Program-made: the position numbers and the translations under genes
Assembly: GCF_000143415.4 (NCBI RefSeq)
Contig: NW_003314371.1
Span: 410,788-474,787, forward strand
Length of the DNA: 64,000 nucleotides
Direction: 5' to 3'
From: Selaginella moellendorffii
Taxonomy: Eukaryota; Streptophyta; Lycopodiopsida; Selaginellales; Selaginellaceae
Shown: positions 59,659 through 64,000 of the stretch, in pieces
How positions within the stretch are numbered: the first letter of the stretch is position 1
How the letters are laid out: the number at the start of each line of letters is the position of its first letter
Notes under the pieces: model-generated
Databases searched by the model: none
The model's input: the letters and a program-made list of their open reading frames with translations, nothing else
What the model was told of the DNA's origin: nothing

Positions 59659-60440
59659 GTGATTTTAAGCGCCATAGAGAAATGCCACGCTGGCATAAAT
59701 GTCTTGGCGCGTAAGATTCGAACCCACATAGCATAAAAAAGCCCTAACATGGTTTGGTTTTCGCCGCCAAGGGGTGACCTAATCTTGGAGCCACAACAAT
59801 ATCCAGCGGTTGGGCGAATCGGAGGGGAATTGGCGTGGCACGTGGCGCGCTCCTGTTGGGCAGCGCTCTCTATGCCATTGTGCCTTGTCTAGAAAACCCT
59901 TACTCTGGTTTCGCCGCGCACAGGAGCAGAGGAGCGCCGCGAGGGAGAGAGAGAGGCTCTCGATTCTCTATCGCCTTGGATCGCAGCGATTGTGGCAGCG
60001 GTCGGCGGCGCCACGCAGGTGAGTGAGCGCTTGCTCGAGCGAATGATTGATTGACTGATTGATATTGGATTGAGCTAAAGCGGCTGATTCGTGTTTTCTA
60101 GGGTTCGTGGGAGCGAAATTCACTGCCCGTGCTGCGATTCGAAGGCGCTGCGAGGCTCCTGCGCGTTGCGACAAGGGTGGCTGCAGTAGTTTCTTTTATG
60201 TCTGAAGGCGTCGCCATATACTTGGGTTTGGTTGGGTTGCTTGGGCAGTACTGCCCTACAACGAGGAACAGACATAAGCCGCAGGAGCTCGCCTCTCTGC
60301 CCGCCATCGCCACCGCCACCTTGGTGCTGCATGCGGCAACTCTCGGCCCCCAGGAAGAGCTCCTCCAGGACCCCGGCATCATCCTGAGCTGATCCTCACC
60401 TCCAGCGCGTCCTCTTTTTTCTTCCTTCGGAAACACCAAC
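59659..60440. promoter_or_regulatory. Divergent MDH / eIF5 promoter and eIF5 leader
   Basis: Contains the shared upstream region and the eIF5 5' leader. A probable leader intron spans 60019-60101 (CAG then GTGAGT; acceptor TTTTCTAG). An upstream ORF follows at 60198-60392. Confidence 0.6.
60198..60392 (+). promoter_or_regulatory. 64-codon upstream ORF in the eIF5 leader
   Basis: ATG at 60198 opens a frame of 64 codons ending TGA at 60390-60392, 48 nt before the eIF5 ATG. It reads through balanced residues (MSEGVAIYLGLVGLLGQYC ... LHAATLGPQEELLQDPGI). It lies downstream of the predicted leader intron, so it would be in the mRNA. It may lower or tune eIF5 translation. Whether the peptide is conserved cannot be judged here. 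Confidence 0.55.
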
Positions 60441-61808
60441 ATGGCGCTCCTCAACATCGGTGCTAGCAACAAGGATGACGCCTTCTACAGGTACAAGATG
60501 CCCCGGCTGATGACCAAGATCGAGGGCCGCGGCAATGGTATCAAGACCAACATCGTCAACATGGTGGACGTTGCCAAGGCGCTCGCCCGCCCCCCGGCCT
60601 ACACGACCAAGTACTTTGGCTGCGAGTTGGGAGCGCAGTCGAAGTTTGATGAGAAGACGGGGACCTCGATCGTGAACGGGGCTCACGACCACGGGAAGCT
60701 GGCGGCGTTGCTGGAGCACTTCATCAAGAAGTACGTGCAGTGCTATGGCTGTAGCAACCCGGAAACTGAGATACTTGTGAGCAAGGCGGGGATGATCACG
60801 CTCAACTGCGCGGCTTGTGGCTACATCTCCAACGTGGACATGCGGGACAAGCTGACGACGTTCATTGTGAAGAACCCGCCCGAGCAGAAGAAGTCGGGCA
60901 AGGACAAGAAGCTGCGCCGGGCCGAGAAGGAGCGGCTGCAGGAGGGCGAGCTTGCGGACGAGGAGATGAAGAAGTCCAAGAAGGAAGGTAGCCGGAAGAA
61001 GAAGGACGAGGACAAGAAGGCGCCCAAGAAGAAGCCCGGGTCTGACGAGGAGGAGGAACTCTCGCCCGTGGCGAGCCAGGCGGACGACGAGGAGGTGGCG
61101 GAGGACGAGGACGACGTGCAGTGGCAGGCCGATACCTCTGCTGAGGCGGCAAAGCAGCGGATGAAGGAGCAGCTCACCAGCGTGACGACGGAGATGGTGA
61201 TGCTGGCGGAGCCCGAGGAGAACAAGCCGGTGGACTCCCCCCGCGTGGGCGTCGGCGGCGGCAAGTCGAAGATGAGGAAGTCCCTCTCGTCCAAGAAGTC
61301 GGATATCAAGGAGGCCGACATTCCCAAGCTCCAGGAGCTGAGCCTGCACGACAAGCTGGTGAAGGATCTCAAGGGGAAGATCGCGAGCGGCTGCTCCGCC
61401 GCCGAGGCCGCGTCCCTGGTGCTCAACAAGCCGGATCCGCCGCTGGACGTGATGGTGGCCTACTTCCAGGCGTTGTTCGACGGCGTGAGCAAGGATCTGT
61501 TCAAGGAGGTGAAGAAGTCCAAGGAGTACCTCGAAGCGGTGGTGCAGGACGAGAGCTGCCAGAAGAACTTGCTGGTGGCGATGGAGGTGTTCGCGTCCAC
61601 CGGGGTGGACGTGTCCAAGCAGATGCTCTTGGTGCTCAAGTTCCTGTACGACGCGGACGTGCTGGAGGAGGAGCACATCCTCGAGTGGTATTCGTCCAAG
61701 CCATCGCCGCTGGTGGGAGCCAAGGCCGAGAACGTCAAGAAGGCGGTGGAGCCGTTCATACAGTGGCTGGAGAACGCCGAGGCCGAGACCGAGACGGAGG
61801 ACGAGTAG
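60441..61808 (+). CDS. Translation initiation factor eIF5
   Basis: Intronless coding region, 455 aa. eIF5 is the GTPase-activating protein for eIF2 in the 48S complex. N-terminal domain with [19 protein letters not shown] (the Arg18 region matches the catalytic arginine of eIF5) and a C2-C2 zinc site (Cys101, 104, 123, 126 in [10 protein letters not shown] ... CAACG). A long Lys/Glu-rich linker occupies about residues 140-260. The C-terminal W2/HEAT domain ends with HILEWYSS and [11 protein letters not shown] plus an acidic tail, the AA-box features that bind eIF2-beta. The length matches plant eIF5. The antisense 426-codon frame is an artefact of codon bias. Confidence 0.95.
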   Translation: MALLNIGASNKDDAFYRYKMPRLMTKIEGRGNGIKTNIVNMVDVAKALARPPAYTTKYFGCELGAQSKFDEKTGTSIVNGAHDHGKLAALLEHFIKKYVQCYGCSNPETEILVSKAGMITLNCAACGYISNVDMRDKLTTFIVKNPPEQKKSGKDKKLRRAEKERLQEGELADEEMKKSKKEGSRKKKDEDKKAPKKKPGSDEEEELSPVASQADDEEVAEDEDDVQWQADTSAEAAKQRMKEQLTSVTTEMVMLAEPEENKPVDSPRVGVGGGKSKMRKSLSSKKSDIKEADIPKLQELSLHDKLVKDLKGKIASGCSAAEAASLVLNKPDPPLDVMVAYFQALFDGVSKDLFKEVKKSKEYLEAVVQDESCQKNLLVAMEVFASTGVDVSKQMLLVLKFLYDADVLEEEHILEWYSSKPSPLVGAKAENVKKAVEPFIQWLENAEAETETEDE

Positions 61809-62291
61809 AGGATGCTACGCGCTGGGCTGGCTTGGATTTCTTCTTCGTTCTTTCTTTCTTCCATCTGGGTTTGATCGTGTGCGTGTGTGTGTGGCGCTTG
61901 CTTCCCTATGGTTTTTTATTGTGTGTGTTCTTCATCCTCTTCACGAAATAATAAACTTTTATAATGTTCTGGAACCTTATAGTTTAAGAATACAGAGGAA
62001 GGAGAGAAGCCCCTAGGGTTAGGGTTCCACGACGGGCGCTACTATCTCTCTCCTCCATCGAGGTAAACCCAGGCGGCAGTGGAGGGGGAGATCGCCATGA
62101 GATTTGCGCATCACGGCAGCAATGGAGGGGGAGACGCTGTCGGATTCCATTCCCAGGGAAAAGGGAGAAGCCTTTTGCGCGAGTTCTTGTGACGCCGGGG
62201 AAGGGAGGAGAGAGAGGGCATGGGGTGATCGTTCGGTCATGCGGGGCAAGCAAGAACAGGAGGAGGAAGAACAGCGCCACGAGTGACGACA
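61809..62291. promoter_or_regulatory. eIF5 3' end and ATG13 leader
   Basis: eIF5 3' UTR with a possible aataataaac signal at about 61947, then TAGGGTTAGGGTT (telo-box-like) at 62014-62026. The region 62097-62286 holds upstream ATGs, including one at 62097 opening a short frame and one near 62238 in GTCATGCGG. They precede the ATG13 start. Confidence 0.5.
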
Positions 62292-64000
62292 ATGGCGGGC
62301 TCCTTGTCAATGTCCAAGACGGAGCAGATCATTGTCGAGTTTTTCGTCAAATGCCTCCACATCATTCTCGAGGCCAGGATCCCGTGCTCCTCCTCCAACT
62401 CCTCGTCGCAGCCAGGTAGGGATTCGCCCTCTCCGGCCTCCTCCTCCTCCTCCAAGGACCGCTGGTTTAATCTGGTGCTTGGGGACTGCCCCGCGGCGCT
62501 GGAGAGCGCGGAGCCCTGGAGGAGGGGCCCCGGAGATCATCCTCCCATGGTGGTGGACATTCTCCTGGATAGATCTTCCGGGGATCACAGGTTTCGTGGA
62601 GGAGGAGGGCCGGGGACTCCGGACTCGTGGAGCGAAGGGGAGGTCGAGGACTCTTACGGGACAGTGCTCGAGAGATGGACGATCAGCCACGAGCGGTTTA
62701 GCCAGCGACGCAGCGGGTCTAGCAGCAGCCACGCGCTAGAAGTTCCAGGGATTTACAAGCGCGCCACCATCCTCATGAGGACGCTCTACTGCTCGGTCCG
62801 GACTCTCCCGGCCCATCGCCTCTTCCACCTCGCCACCTCGTCGTCGCAGAGCCGGAGCTTCAGCCTGGGTTTCAAGGTCTGGGCGTCGCCGCCACCATTG
62901 CTCCCGGATGAAGCGGCCATGGAAGTTCGCGGCTTTGCTCCAGTGGAGACCCCGATGGGCCGGCTGGCCGTCTCGGTGGCGTACCGCCACACCACCGCCG
63001 TGACCGCGCTGGAGGTGACTCCCGCGATTCTTCCCAGGATCATCGCGGACTACGTTGGCAGCCCCACGACGGATCCTTTGCGGAGGCTGTCGGCGGACTC
63101 TTTCACGGGGTCGGTTCCTTGCGGGGGGATTTCTGGAAGGCGGGGAGTTCACGTTGTCTCCGTGCCAACTTCCGTGCCGAGCCCGCCATCCGGGATTGGA
63201 CGCCGCCACAGCTGGGGTGGCGGGCTCAACAAGCTCCAGTCGCCGACGCTTCTGCCACCTTCGTCACCATCTTTCGGCAGCTCGCCCTCCTCTCGCCAGC
63301 ACTCCCCGGTTGCTCCTCCGACTACCAGGACCAACCATAGCCAGCCGATTCCAATCTACGAGCAGCAGCAGCAGAGGTCGAGGCTCTCTCCGCCGAATCC
63401 CTCGCCGCCGGGGACGTGCCACTCGCTGGAGAGCAGCCTTGCCAGATACTTGCCGAGGCACTCCACCGCGCCGGTTAGCATCCCAAAGCCTTCGAGCGTC
63501 CGGGGCCTGCACGACAGGAGTGCGCTTCCTCCGCCAACTCCGAGGAGGAGCTTCGAGCAGCCACCTCAGCATGTCTACGCGAGCTCCAATCTCTCCGGTG
63601 CCCGAGGGGATGTGCCCCCACGGCTGTCGGCGTCGACGCTCGCAGAATCGATGCTGCTGATATCTCCTCCTCATCCATACCAATCGAGTCAGGTAAGCAT
63701 GTTTCTTACGGTTCTCTTTGTGCCGCTTGGCTGACTTTGTCCACTTAGGGAGATGAAGGGCCTCCCTCTGGTGTCAAGCGTTCCCTCTACGGCTCCCCTC
63801 GCGTCTCGCTGTCGAGATCGTCCAGCAAACTCCGTGACGACACGGACGACGAGGAATTCGCTTGTCCCTTCGCGGTGGACGAGGACGACGAGGAGCTCCA
63901 AAGCAGGTTTGTTTGGAGTGTTTGTTTTTCCGGATCTTTTCTCTGTCCTCACACTTTGTAACTATCAGAAGTCCCCGGACTCGACATACCAATGTCTTCG
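62292..64000 (+). CDS. ATG13: Autophagy-related protein 13 (5' part, runs off window)
   Basis: Regulatory subunit of the ATG1 kinase complex that starts autophagosome formation. Exons seen: 62292-63692, 63749-63906, and 63969 onward; about 530 residues before the window ends. The HORMA domain opens with SKTEQIIVEFFVKCLHIILE, continues through DRWFNLVLGDCP, MVVDILL, ERW, YKRATILMRTLYCSVRTLPA and reaches GRLAVSVAYR. A long Ser/Pro-rich disordered region follows. Exon 2 encodes the acidic EFACPFAVDEDD motif typical of plant ATG13. The frame is open nine bases upstream from a GTG, but the first ATG is 62292. The 3' end lies outside. Confidence 0.92.

Noticed and set aside
60396-61676. 426-codon open frame antisense to eIF5
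   Set aside because: It mirrors eIF5 codons exactly, is His/Leu/Arg-rich without domains, and arises from GC-rich third positions of the real gene.

Overview
The window is nuclear DNA from a land plant and most resembles the lycophyte Selaginella. Most introns are very short (about 50-150 nt). Long PPR proteins are encoded without introns. Alpha-expansins, class III peroxidases, an ABCC transporter, an LPR1-type multicopper oxidase and plant ATG13 are all present. The species is inferred from style and content; no search was run. One 100-N assembly gap lies at 23447-23546.

Layout. 1-3150: a 12-bp minisatellite, AT-rich DNA and a decayed copy of an expansin promoter. 3158-10230: a cell-wall cluster of two divergent alpha-expansins and two tandem class III peroxidases on the minus strand. 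An expansin pseudogene between the peroxidases shows that an expansin-peroxidase unit was duplicated. 10916-15613: an 11-exon ABCC transporter (-). 15852-18639: a 16-exon HAD 5'-nucleotidase (-), divergent from a two-exon ribosomal protein L41 microgene (+). 19448-20890: an intronless LRR protein (-). 20891-24730: mostly empty sequence around the gap. 24731-25703: a third expansin (+). 25846-29065: an intronless PPR gene followed by a broken PPR copy. 29816-31398: an internally deleted Ty1/copia element with both LTRs, primer-binding site and target-site duplication. 31400-42550: an AT-rich repeat graveyard holding a Ty3/gypsy pol relic and at least four decayed 5S-rRNA-like modules that look like Cassandra-type TRIM LTRs.

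42637-47529: a DUF7722-like gene and a 12-exon KDM5/JMJ14-type histone demethylase (+). 48235-52317: two intronless PPR ORFs (-) in the same frame, separated by one TGA and four codons. 52745-64000 is gene-dense: a small secreted Pro/Lys/Met-rich protein built from phase-1 micro-exons, a MUL1/SP1-type RING E3 ligase, tRNA-Phe(GAA), an LPR1-like ferroxidase, mitochondrial malate dehydrogenase (-), eIF5 with an upstream ORF, and the 5' part of ATG13.

Exon boundaries were set by hand from GT/AG (or GC/AG) sites, frame continuity and family knowledge. Every complete spliced model closes in frame. The strongest leads are the micro-exon secreted-protein gene, the in-frame PPR pair, the 5S-bearing repeats and the eIF5 leader ORF.
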